DNA of 64,000 nucleotides, from assembly GCF_027533505.1 (NCBI RefSeq), contig NZ_JAPZUB010000047.1, positions 1-64,000 of the forward strand, in the 5' to 3' direction. Under the pieces are notes generated by a model. The model was not told the DNA's origin. It did not search any database and saw only the letters and a program-made list of their open reading frames with translations. Positions 45,595 through 53,239 of this stretch are shown piece after piece. The DNA comes from Flavobacterium sp. (lineage in GTDB: Bacteria > Bacteroidota > Bacteroidia > Flavobacteriales > Flavobacteriaceae). Position 1 is the first letter of the stretch. Every line of letters starts with the position of its first letter. The position numbers and the translations under genes were made by a program.

Positions 45595-45602
45595 CAAAGT
45601 TA
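45595..45602 (-). promoter_or_regulatory. Promoter -7 element of the sce7726-sce7725-RES operon
   Basis: TAACTTTG on the minus strand, 24 bp before the sce7726 ATG; no other such element is seen within the operon. No TTG at -33. Confidence 0.5.
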
Positions 45603-46017
45603 CTATAATCTTGTTTTATTCCTTCTACTTTAGTTGAAATTTTGTCTTTTTGAATTGCACAAACGGTTTCGCTGAATGTTGAAGGAATTTATCGTTACTT
45701 TAGCGTCCTAGAGCCAAAGTCGCCAAATCGAAGCAAACTTCCAAACTGTACTTCAGCCCCGCTTAAAATTCGTTTGTTAACTTGAGTTTTTAACTTTTTT
45801 TAGCTTCAATTTGTTGTAAAGACAAGATTTTTACAATTGATAAACGCTTTAATTAGCTCGTTTAATTATTATTTATAAAATAAAGAAACCTCATTTACTC
45901 AATTTTTCTGTAGCTTGAAAAAAGGTTTAAGTTTTTCATTTTTTAGGCAATATTTTTATAAAAAATGATAGTTACGTACAATTGATGTAGCTATTATTAG
46001 CTTTTTCTAAATTGATA
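45603..46017. other. Non-coding gap inside the accessory island
   Basis: About 415 bp without a credible gene on either strand. The sequence is AT-rich except for 45640-45780. I see no terminator-quality hairpin or repeat. Confidence 0.5.
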
Positions 46018-46407
46018 TTAATATACACCTTCTTTCTCCCTAATAATTCCATTATATGTACCTGATTCATTTCTCTTAATGAGAATCTTGCTGAAATTAG
46101 GTTTTCCAACCTGAATTTGGCCATCTGAAAAAACATAGAGATAAACATTTTTGAGAGTTTTCTTCCATATTTCTTTACCTTCCATATCAACAATACTGAC
46201 TTTTACTTTTTCAATGTCAGAAAAATAATAATCCGGCGATATGGATTTGAAAGTTATCTTAACATTTTCATACTCTTTACCCTCAATATCTATTTTCGAA
46301 ACATTGCGCATAATTTCAGTATTGGTCATTGGTTTAGCTTTTTCTTGTGAAATAAGGTTTGTATTAATGTTTAAAAACACAAAAATTAGTAAGATTTTAA
46401 GTTTCAT
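46018..46407 (-). CDS. Small exported hypothetical protein (129 aa)
   Basis: A 129-residue protein with a signal peptide (LLIFVFLNINTNLISQ). The mature part is mostly beta (KIDIEGKEYENVKITF, VKVSIVDMEGKEIWKKTL), resembling small Ig- or PDZ-like periplasmic proteins without a clear match. It lies between the sce7726 operon and the HEPN gene on the same strand, but with gaps of 190 bp or more, so it is probably independent. Confidence 0.6.
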   Translation of the reverse strand: MKLKILLIFVFLNINTNLISQEKAKPMTNTEIMRNVSKIDIEGKEYENVKITFKSISPDYYFSDIEKVKVSIVDMEGKEIWKKTLKNVYLYVFSDGQIQVGKPNFSKILIKRNESGTYNGIIREKEGVY

Positions 46408-46597
46408 AATCGATTTAGTTTTCGTCGTTTTTGGTTCTTTTTACTATCTTAGTATAAAATGGAATTACATTTATATATTTGCTAAGTGAATGAAATCGAT
46501 GCATATATATTCATTCTTTTACATATGTTTAATCTAATAATAGTTGTTGAATTTAGCACTAAACCCGCCATTTTGCCAAAGTACTATTGTGTAAAGT

Positions 46598-47797
46598 TTA
46601 TTTTATTATTTCGTTCGTTTCATCAATATTTAATTCACTTATTACAAGGAACAAGTCAAATATTGCCTCGTGAATTTCATTCTCAGTCAGATTTCTACTG
46701 TTATGAAAAATATCATTTCTTACAGAGTATAATTCTCTAATTCTCTGGTATGTTTCTCTGTCCATGTAACCTGTTTGCATTAATTTTCTCAAGTCTAATG
46801 TAAAAGTTGGTCTTTTATTATTTTCCTCATCATCAATAAACATTTTTGAACTTTCAAATACCCATTTTTCAATTAATCGCCATTTTGAAATAAATTCACC
46901 ATATAAAACATTGAAATTATTAACTATTTCCTCTTTCAACATTTCACGTGTTGATTTATCAATTTCAATTTTCGACAAACTATCAAAAGCTTGTACTAAT
47001 TGTGGTCTTATTTCATCACATAAACTTTTAACCTTTTCGTAATCGGTTTTATTGAATGTTTTGTTGTGTGCTACATTGCAGCGTAAATCGTATAAATCAT
47101 CCCAACTTTTTATAAGTTTTTCTTTCGAAATTGATATATTTGTTGAAAAGTATCTCTCCCAATTTGAGTTTGGAATTAAAACCTTTATATCATCGAGATT
47201 AAGTTCGCTTATATCTTTTGCTTCTTTTAGTTTTTTAACCAAGTTTTCTTTATGTACAGGGTAATTTTCACTAAACAAAAAGTTTTTTAACTGAATGAAA
47301 TCAACATTATGTAAATAAGTCAAATCCTTATTACTTGAATTAATCGAACTTTTTACATCATCGGGAGTTCTATCTTTAATCCAGTCAACACCGACTTTAG
47401 TCAACATAAATTTAGTAATCAGTCTCCTCATTACATTTTCTATGTCTGAAATAATCGGATAAGCTAAATTAGAATAATAAATGCTTATTCCGTCATATAG
47501 AGTTTGTGGAGTTTTTGTAATTATATGAATTACCGATTTTACTGACTTTAAAAGACTAACATAAATATCAATTTTGTCGATTTCATTATAATTAAAAATT
47601 AGGTGAAAATATGTTCTGTTAGTATCTGCTATTTGACCAAATGTCAACTCATAATCTACTGTTATACTTTTATATTTTATTTTATTGTTTTTGACCTCAA
47701 TATCAGGATTAGATTGCAACAAATGATTAAATGATTTTTCATCATTGCATTTAATTCCTTCGTTATCTATAAAAATTAAGTATTCTAATTTTAGCAT
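46598..47797 (-). CDS. HEPN-like protein with two R-x4-H motifs
   Basis: A 399-residue mostly helical protein with two copies of the HEPN ribonuclease motif: R239-x4-H244 (LRCNVAHNK) and R360-x4-H365 (VRNDIFHNS). Each follows a helix typical of HEPN domains (KSWDDLYDLR, RIRELYSVR). The N-terminal 120 residues form a beta-rich unit (YLIFIDNEGI, DYELTFGQIAD). HEPN proteins are RNases of toxin-antitoxin, CRISPR and abortive-infection systems, and the first motif recalls Swt1-type HEPN proteins. No antitoxin or NTase partner is adjacent. RNase activity is an inference from the motifs. Confidence 0.8.
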   Translation of the reverse strand: MLKLEYLIFIDNEGIKCNDEKSFNHLLQSNPDIEVKNNKIKYKSITVDYELTFGQIADTNRTYFHLIFNYNEIDKIDIYVSLLKSVKSVIHIITKTPQTLYDGISIYYSNLAYPIISDIENVMRRLITKFMLTKVGVDWIKDRTPDDVKSSINSSNKDLTYLHNVDFIQLKNFLFSENYPVHKENLVKKLKEAKDISELNLDDIKVLIPNSNWERYFSTNISISKEKLIKSWDDLYDLRCNVAHNKTFNKTDYEKVKSLCDEIRPQLVQAFDSLSKIEIDKSTREMLKEEIVNNFNVLYGEFISKWRLIEKWVFESSKMFIDDEENNKRPTFTLDLRKLMQTGYMDRETYQRIRELYSVRNDIFHNSRNLTENEIHEAIFDLFLVISELNIDETNEIIK

Positions 47798-48024
47798 ATC
47801 GTTTTTTTAAATTTCACACAACTAGTTAACACCTCTGAAATCTTCAACCCTACCCAACCCATTGGCCGCATACGTCTAAATTCTAAGGCTTTAATTAATA
47901 TTATTTCTATTACTTTCAAAAATTCTTCATCACCGCTTCCCATTCGTACAAAACTCCCCCTCCATGTATACCAAATCCCCAAAATCCCCCTCAAAAATCC
48001 ATTCCTTCAGGGCATCGCCCTAGC
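47798..48024. other. Non-coding stretch upstream of the HEPN gene
   Basis: A 67-codon minus-strand frame (47791-47994) overlaps the HEPN start but has no recognisable product or start signal. Nothing else is seen. Confidence 0.4.
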
Positions 48025-48069
48025 AAAGGCATAGATAAAGCATAGCTAAAGCATGGATAAAGTATCACT
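48025..48069 (+). repeat. 11-bp tandem repeat (AAAGCATAGCT type)
   Basis: One 12-bp and three 11-bp units: AAAGGCATAGAT, AAAGCATAGCT, AAAGCATGGAT and AAAGTATCACT. The function is unknown. Confidence 0.7.
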
Positions 48070-48263
48070 GTTAAAACCCCAAAAAGGCCATAAATCGATA
48101 CTATTTCTTACAAAAAAGGGGCTTTTTTGCCGTTTTTGGCCCCTTCAGGCCCAGCTATACCAATTGTCCACGATACACGATTTTGCCCGTGGCCAACCCT
48201 GTGCACTAAAATAAAAAATCCATTTCAAATGTCCTTTAGGGTTTTTCCCCTTTTTTCAAAGTA

Positions 48264-48289
48264 TTTTTCCGGAGATGGTCCGGTTTTTT
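48264..48289 (+). terminator. Orphan intrinsic terminator-like hairpin
   Basis: Perfect stem CCGGA-gatgg-TCCGG followed by TTTTTT on the plus strand. No plus-strand gene precedes it for more than 14 kb, so it may end an unannotated short RNA or be a repeat component. Confidence 0.5.
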
Positions 48290-48311
48290 CCCCCAACCTT
48301 ACAGAAGCAAG

Positions 48312-48410
48312 AGGAAAGAAGCAAGAAAAAAGACCGCTTTGGAGTTATTTTAAATGTTGAATTTTAAATTATAAATGCGCGTGCTAACACGTCCTCCTTG
48401 ACTAACGTCT
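48312..48410. repeat. About 80-bp mosaic module, copy 1
   Basis: Contains GAAGCAAG, TTTGGAGTTATTTTAAATG, ATTTTAAATTATAAATG and GCGTGCT in this order, then runs into GTCTAAC-type repeats. The same order recurs at 49845-49940 with only scattered differences. Confidence 0.75.
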
Positions 48411-48499
48411 AACGACTTTTAAGTTGAGAAGAAAGAGTAAAGAAGCAAGAGCAAAGAAGTGTTGATTGATGTTGAAACTAATTGCTAATCGCTGATAGC

Positions 48500-48840
48500 T
48501 GACCGCAAAAATGACTTACGACTTACGACTTTTTGACTTACGACTTTCTAACGTCCAACGTCTAATGGCTAACGACTATCAATGTGCCAACCTGCCTGCC
48601 GGTAGGAAGGTGTGCCGATGTGGCAATGTGTCGACCTGCCTGCCGGCAGGCAGGTGTGGCAATGAGTCAATGTGGCAATTTGAAAATGTGTTCTAACCAA
48701 CCAGTTACCCCCGAAGTTTCGGGACTAATCACTAGTCACTAATTACTAATCACTCTAACGTCTAACGTCTAATGTCTAACGACTAATCACTAGTCACTAT
48801 TCACTAATCACTAATAACCATTCCCCCCGAAGTTTCGGGG
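48500..48840. repeat. Mosaic heptamer array with palindromes and hairpins
   Basis: In order: GACTTAC units (48520-48558 identical to 41007-41045); GTCTAAC units; an imperfect and a perfect 22-bp palindrome with core CTGCCGG (48590-48611 and 48634-48655); ATGTGGCA 8-mers; hairpin CCCCCGAAGTTTCGGGA (48708-48724); CTAATCA units that drift within one register into GTCTAAC, GACTAAT and CACTAGT; and a second hairpin of the same family at 48823-48840. Confidence 0.85.
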
Positions 48841-48944
48841 CTAGGGGGCTTATCACCATATCTGCTAAGATAATATTTTACGTAAAGAAAGAAGTGCAAC
48901 CCAAGAAAACCAGCTGAAGTGGGTAAAGGCTGTTAGCGGAGGTT

Positions 48945-49583
48945 TTAAATTTCCCAGAAATTATCCGTCAAATAGAATACGGTATCAATGAAGTATAATA
49001 TTTCATTTCTAGTCAAAACATTTTCGTCATGTAAATCTTCTAATATTATTCCCAAATCTGAATTGTAATAATCATTGTTACGCACGTTTTCAAATCCGTT
49101 CAATGTTAGAAATGTTTTCACGTTTTCAAGATTTGTATTTGAAGTTATTGAGACATAATTCTGTTTGACAATGGCATATAATATGCTTTCGTCTTTAGTA
49201 AATCCAATAAGTTCGTATGCAGTGTCTGGAAAAAAATAATTGTGAAGTAATAAGTTATAAAAGTAATCTTTCCATGAACTGTAATAAATACTATCATTCA
49301 ATTTTAATACATGCTCACTATCTCTTAAATAGACTTTTTGTTCGGCACCTTCACTAACATATTGAGAAAAATCGATGTCTTTGATCCAAAGATTATGTTC
49401 AGAGCTAAAATTTTCTAACCTCTCTGCTTCTTGTTTTTTGCGATGCTTGTCGTTTTCAAGAGTTGGGCTTGCTTTCTGGCCATTGTTAAGGTAACAGGTG
49501 ATTGATTGGATAATTGTTCCATAGCTAACTTCGCTCTTTCCTGAAAGGACATTGTATATTTCATTTTTTAAATGATTTTGCAT
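48945..49583 (-). CDS. Kinase-like protein (polyvalent protein kinase-type domain)
   Basis: A 212-residue protein whose residues 62-212 show the layout of a small kinase fold found in proteins of mobile elements (polyvalent kinase-like). It has a Gly-containing loop SEGAEQKVYL (77-86), Lys94 in HVLKLND, a beta-sheet segment SILYAIVKQ and the catalytic-loop-like EDLHDENVL (182-190). The DFG-type motif is not clear. The first 60 residues are helical and basic. It stands alone between mosaic repeats. A role in phage or mobile-element conflict is inferred from the family only. Confidence 0.65.
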   Translation of the reverse strand: MQNHLKNEIYNVLSGKSEVSYGTIIQSITCYLNNGQKASPTLENDKHRKKQEAERLENFSSEHNLWIKDIDFSQYVSEGAEQKVYLRDSEHVLKLNDSIYYSSWKDYFYNLLLHNYFFPDTAYELIGFTKDESILYAIVKQNYVSITSNTNLENVKTFLTLNGFENVRNNDYYNSDLGIILEDLHDENVLTRNEILYFIDTVFYLTDNFWEI

Positions 49584-49738
49584 TTACAAATATAAACATT
49601 GATTTTTACAGTTTTCTACTTAACGTCCGAATTTAAGTCGATGCGCCTGCCTGCCTGCCGGTTTGAAGATTCTCGTCCAAACCCGACTTACGACTTTTCT
49701 AACGTCTAACGACTAACGTCTAAAACTACACCACCTCC

Positions 49739-49828
49739 TTCGGGACTTGTTCGGGACTTGTTCGGAAAAACCCCCGAAAAACGGCATTTTGCCGAACAAG
49801 TCCCGAAGAACGTCCGAACAAGGTCCGA
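49739..49828. repeat. Long imperfect inverted repeat of 11-bp units
   Basis: Left arm: TTCGGGACTTG twice, then TTCGG. Right arm: CCGAACAAGTCCCGAA and diverged copies. A perfect 16-bp stem joins 49750-49765 with 49792-49807 across a 26-nt loop. Confidence 0.8.
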
Positions 49829-49844
49829 AAGAAACGAACACAAT

Positions 49845-49940
49845 GAAGCAAGAGCAAAGACCCCTTTTGGAGTTATTTTAAATGTTGCATTTTAAATTAT
49901 AAATGAGCGTGCTTACAGGACCTTCTTTTCTAACGTCCAA
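49845..49940. repeat. About 80-bp mosaic module, copy 2
   Basis: Second copy of the module at 48312-48410, again followed by CTAACGTCC/GACTAAT heptamers. The two copies flank the kinase-like gene in direct orientation. Confidence 0.75.
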
Positions 49941-50020
49941 CGACTAATGTCTAGTCACTAATCACTAATCACTAATCACTCTAAAGTCTAACGACTAATG
50001 TCTAACGACTCAAAGTGCAC
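49936..50020. repeat. GTCTAAC/CACTAAT heptamer array downstream of dinB
   Basis: Units such as GTCCAAC, GACTAAT, GTCTAGT, CACTAAT and GTCTAAC in a continuous 7-bp register. The array ends about 40 bp before the dinB stop codon. Confidence 0.8.
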
Positions 50021-50062
50021 CATGCCTGTCTATCCACTCTTGAAGTACCGACAAACCCCGTT

Positions 50063-51145
50063 CTAAAACGCAAACTTCAACTGCACTACGACCGTTTTTT
50101 TGACCTCGGTATTCAAATTGCTGAGTGATATCCCCAACAAGCGCACCGATTCTTTCAGGCGTTCTTGGTACAATAATTCTTTGGCCGTTTCCAATAACAA
50201 GCCCTTATCACTAATGAAATAGGGCAAGGTCTTGCTGCGGGTTTGGGTCGTAAAGTCGCTGTATTTGATTTTTAACGTGACCGTTTTGCCTGAAATCGTG
50301 TATTTTTTCAACCGCCGTTCCAAGGTTTCGGCAATATGCGTGAGCTTTTCCTCCATAAACAACTCCGAAGTCAAATTCTCCTCAAACGTATGCTCTGCCG
50401 CCACCGATTTGGATACCCGATTGGGTTTGACTTCACTGTAATGAATGCCCCGCACGATTTGGTAATAAAAGCCCCCACTTTTGCCAAAATGCTCCTCCAA
50501 ATAATCCCGCGAACGTGCTTTCAAATCGGCACCCGTAAAGATCCCGTGATGGTACATTTTCTCGGCGGTAACTTTGCCAATCCCATAAAATTTCTTAATA
50601 TCCAATACCTCCAAAAAGGCTTCCACTTCATCGGGAGGCACCGTTTTTTGTCCGTTGGGCTTGTTGTAATCACTGGCGACTTTGGCGACAAACTTGGTGT
50701 TGGAAATCCCTGCCGAAGCCGTCAACCCGATTTCGTCAAAAATACGCTGCCGGATCTCTTGCGCGATTAAGGTGGCACTCGGATTCCCTTTTTTATTTAC
50801 CGTCACATCCAAATAGGCTTCATCCAACGACAAGGGTTCCACCAAATCGGTATATTCCCGAAAAATAGCCCGTATGCGCTTGGAAATTTCGGTGTAGCGA
50901 TCAAACCGCGGTCGCACAAAAATCAGGTCCGGACACAACCGTTTGGCCTGTACGCCGCTCATGGCACTGCGCACCCCAAATTTTCGGGCTTCATAACTGG
51001 CCGCCGACACCACGCCGCGCACTTCACTTCCGCCCACGGCGATGGGTTTGCCCTTTAACTCCGGGAAATCCATTTGCTCCACCGAGGCATAAAACGCATC
51101 CATGTCGATGTGAATTATTTTTCGTTGCCGCCACTCTGTTTCCAT
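50063..51145 (-). CDS. dinB: DNA polymerase IV
   Basis: A 360-residue Y-family translesion polymerase. Catalytic motifs are intact: HIDMDAFYASVEQ near the N-terminus, SYEARKFGVRSAM and SLDEAYLDVT, followed by helix-hairpin-helix KFYGIGKVTAEKM. The C-terminus QLKFAF resembles a beta-clamp binding peptide. It ends 3 bp before the start of nothing on its own strand; upstream, the SpecificRecomb-family gene ends 3 bp away, so both are probably co-transcribed. No LexA-like box was recognised. Confidence 0.95.
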   Translation of the reverse strand: METEWRQRKIIHIDMDAFYASVEQMDFPELKGKPIAVGGSEVRGVVSAASYEARKFGVRSAMSGVQAKRLCPDLIFVRPRFDRYTEISKRIRAIFREYTDLVEPLSLDEAYLDVTVNKKGNPSATLIAQEIRQRIFDEIGLTASAGISNTKFVAKVASDYNKPNGQKTVPPDEVEAFLEVLDIKKFYGIGKVTAEKMYHHGIFTGADLKARSRDYLEEHFGKSGGFYYQIVRGIHYSEVKPNRVSKSVAAEHTFEENLTSELFMEEKLTHIAETLERRLKKYTISGKTVTLKIKYSDFTTQTRSKTLPYFISDKGLLLETAKELLYQERLKESVRLLGISLSNLNTEVKKTVVVQLKFAF

Positions 51146-51148
51146 AAC

Positions 51149-53161
51149 TTACTCGCGTACTGGGACAAAAAACGCAATCGGTCGTCGCTTAAAATAATTC
51201 CACGTGGCCCAAACCAGCAAGCGCAACTCGACCAATGGGATATTACGCGAACGTAAAGCCAGTCCCAAGGAAAGTGAAAAACTTACCATAAAATTTACAA
51301 ATCCGATAACTCCAATTCCGATAACCGCCCACAAAATCATGGGAACTGCCACTTGAAAATCGGCACCGTACAACCCCAGGGCAAAATTACCTGCCGCAAA
51401 AGTGATATGCCGGATATCCAACGCAAGGCCAAAAAATATCCCCAACGAAGCAGTGCTCCCCAAAAAAACCCCAAACCAAGCGTTGGAGGCCACTCCCGGC
51501 CAAAAGTCGGTAATCCATTGCGCCAATCGCGTTGTTTTGGCGGTGCCCAACGTTTGCTTCAACACGGGATGTTCTTGGATACGGTAAGCAATCTTATTGT
51601 ACTTGTTTTTATTGGAAATACTCCCCGAAATGATTCCCGACAAAAAGAGAAAAAAGCCCGCAATGGCTGCATGAAAAACAGCCAGTGAATCAATAGGCGA
51701 TAAATCGGTCAATAATTTATACGCCTTTTCCTCGGCAATATTGGTCTCCCACAGAAAATCAATGCCCCAAATCAACCCAAAAGCCACCGGAAACGCCATG
51801 AGCACATTGCCTAAAAAAGCAATGAATTGCGATCGAAACAACCGGGCAAACAACAACGCAAACGCCTCGTGCTTCTGATCGTCTTTTTGACGCGGTTTTC
51901 GCATCCCATTTTCAATCGCCTGAACAATGGTCGCCGCCGTCATCGCAGGCTGTTTCGTAGCTAGCGTAAACCCCGAAAGATAAATCAAGATAAATCCAGC
52001 CGCATAATTTAGGCTATATAAAAAGGCGTGACCAAAGGCACTGGCCTCGACTTTGGAAAAAAGCAATTTGAAAATACACAGGAACCCAACAATAAAACCA
52101 CCGCCCAACGCTGCTTTAAGCATTAAAAAATACTCCGAACGGGTTTCGGTAATATAATGCTCGCCTGTGCGTGCGGTGTGCTGCGTTATTTCGTACGCCA
52201 ATAGTTGGGTGCTCTCATTAAACAATTGACGGATATTGTTTTTGTGGCAATTGTACCGTATGAGGCGCAACGCCAACAAAATGGTTTGCGATTGGGCATC
52301 GGCTACCTTGGGTACCACCAAGTATCCCAACAAAGCCTTAACGCGCTGCAATTGCTGTCGTATGCGCAACAAACTTTGATTGACTTTCAAAGAAATACCA
52401 AACTTGCTACTGTTTTGAAAGGCTTTTGCCACATAGGCTTCACATTGTTTTTGCAAGACCAAAATCTGCCGATAATGCATATCATCGGGAGTAATGTAAG
52501 GGGCCTCTTGCGCATGAAGTCGATGATGCAAGGCTTCAAATTCGGTTTCCAACGCGAGAAAAGGACTTTCTAAATCGTCGTATTCGGGAACCATCTGTAT
52601 CACTTGATTCTCCATGGCGCGCCCGCTCATGCGTTGCATTAATAAAGCCATCGCGGTAAGCAATTCCGACAAAGGCGATTGGTCGTCGAGCGAAGTATAT
52701 ATGGGTTGCAGTTGAAGATGCGTAAACAAGGCGCGGTATTCTTCGAGTGGAATTTTGGCCAACCAAATAGGGTCGGTGCTTTTGTAAAACACTTGGTTTA
52801 ATACAAACTCTAAAGTGTCACCTTCCGGTTGATAGGGTAATAGTTTGGCCCACGCACGCTGTTTGATTTCATACCAAAAATCAGAATCTTTTAAAATCCC
52901 AGAATCCGACAACATGCGTGCAAATTTTCGCTTTTGCAGTGTTTTTTGAACGCTATGCGCAATTTGTTGTGCTTTGTCATTTTCTTGGCTTAAAAAGTCT
53001 AAAAGCGGGGCAATTGACACGGTATCTGCCTGCTTGGGTTGTGCAGGTCGAAACATGGCCACCAAGGCAACCAAAGAAGCCAAAGAATCTGAAGTATTTT
53101 CCGATTGAAAATGGCGTTGATACCAATTGTGTAAAGAAGTCATCGAGGCGGTTTCGTGCAT
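51149..53161 (-). CDS. SpecificRecomb-family membrane protein (so-called site-specific recombinase)
   Basis: A 670-residue protein of the family named after Neisseria Gcr and annotated as site-specific recombinase. The N-terminal 330 residues are helical and soluble. The C-terminal half carries several transmembrane helices (AALGGGFIVGFLCIFKLLF, LNYAAGFILIYLSGFTLAT, FHAAIAGFFLFLSGIISGSI). No tyrosine or serine recombinase catalytic pattern is visible, so the recombinase label is doubtful. An in-frame ATG six codons in is an alternative start. The tight 3-bp link with dinB is notable. Confidence 0.85.
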   Translation of the reverse strand: MHETASMTSLHNWYQRHFQSENTSDSLASLVALVAMFRPAQPKQADTVSIAPLLDFLSQENDKAQQIAHSVQKTLQKRKFARMLSDSGILKDSDFWYEIKQRAWAKLLPYQPEGDTLEFVLNQVFYKSTDPIWLAKIPLEEYRALFTHLQLQPIYTSLDDQSPLSELLTAMALLMQRMSGRAMENQVIQMVPEYDDLESPFLALETEFEALHHRLHAQEAPYITPDDMHYRQILVLQKQCEAYVAKAFQNSSKFGISLKVNQSLLRIRQQLQRVKALLGYLVVPKVADAQSQTILLALRLIRYNCHKNNIRQLFNESTQLLAYEITQHTARTGEHYITETRSEYFLMLKAALGGGFIVGFLCIFKLLFSKVEASAFGHAFLYSLNYAAGFILIYLSGFTLATKQPAMTAATIVQAIENGMRKPRQKDDQKHEAFALLFARLFRSQFIAFLGNVLMAFPVAFGLIWGIDFLWETNIAEEKAYKLLTDLSPIDSLAVFHAAIAGFFLFLSGIISGSISNKNKYNKIAYRIQEHPVLKQTLGTAKTTRLAQWITDFWPGVASNAWFGVFLGSTASLGIFFGLALDIRHITFAAGNFALGLYGADFQVAVPMILWAVIGIGVIGFVNFMVSFSLSLGLALRSRNIPLVELRLLVWATWNYFKRRPIAFFVPVRE

Positions 53162-53239
53162 AAATGGCGTGTTTGACGTTACGTAAAGATACAGGTTACG
53201 GGGGATTTTTTTCTTAACTTGCTCCTAAATTCGAATACG

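Noticed and set aside
47791..47994. 67-codon minus-strand frame upstream of the HEPN gene
   Set aside because: It overlaps the HEPN start, has no recognised family and no promoter or start context; it could be a decayed gene, but this cannot be supported.
48127..48360. 77-codon plus-strand frame
   Set aside because: It spans the terminator-like hairpin and part of the mosaic module; its composition is that of a chance frame.
51149..53161. Active site-specific recombinase
   Set aside because: Despite the family name, no catalytic tyrosine or serine recombinase pattern is visible and half of the protein is transmembrane.
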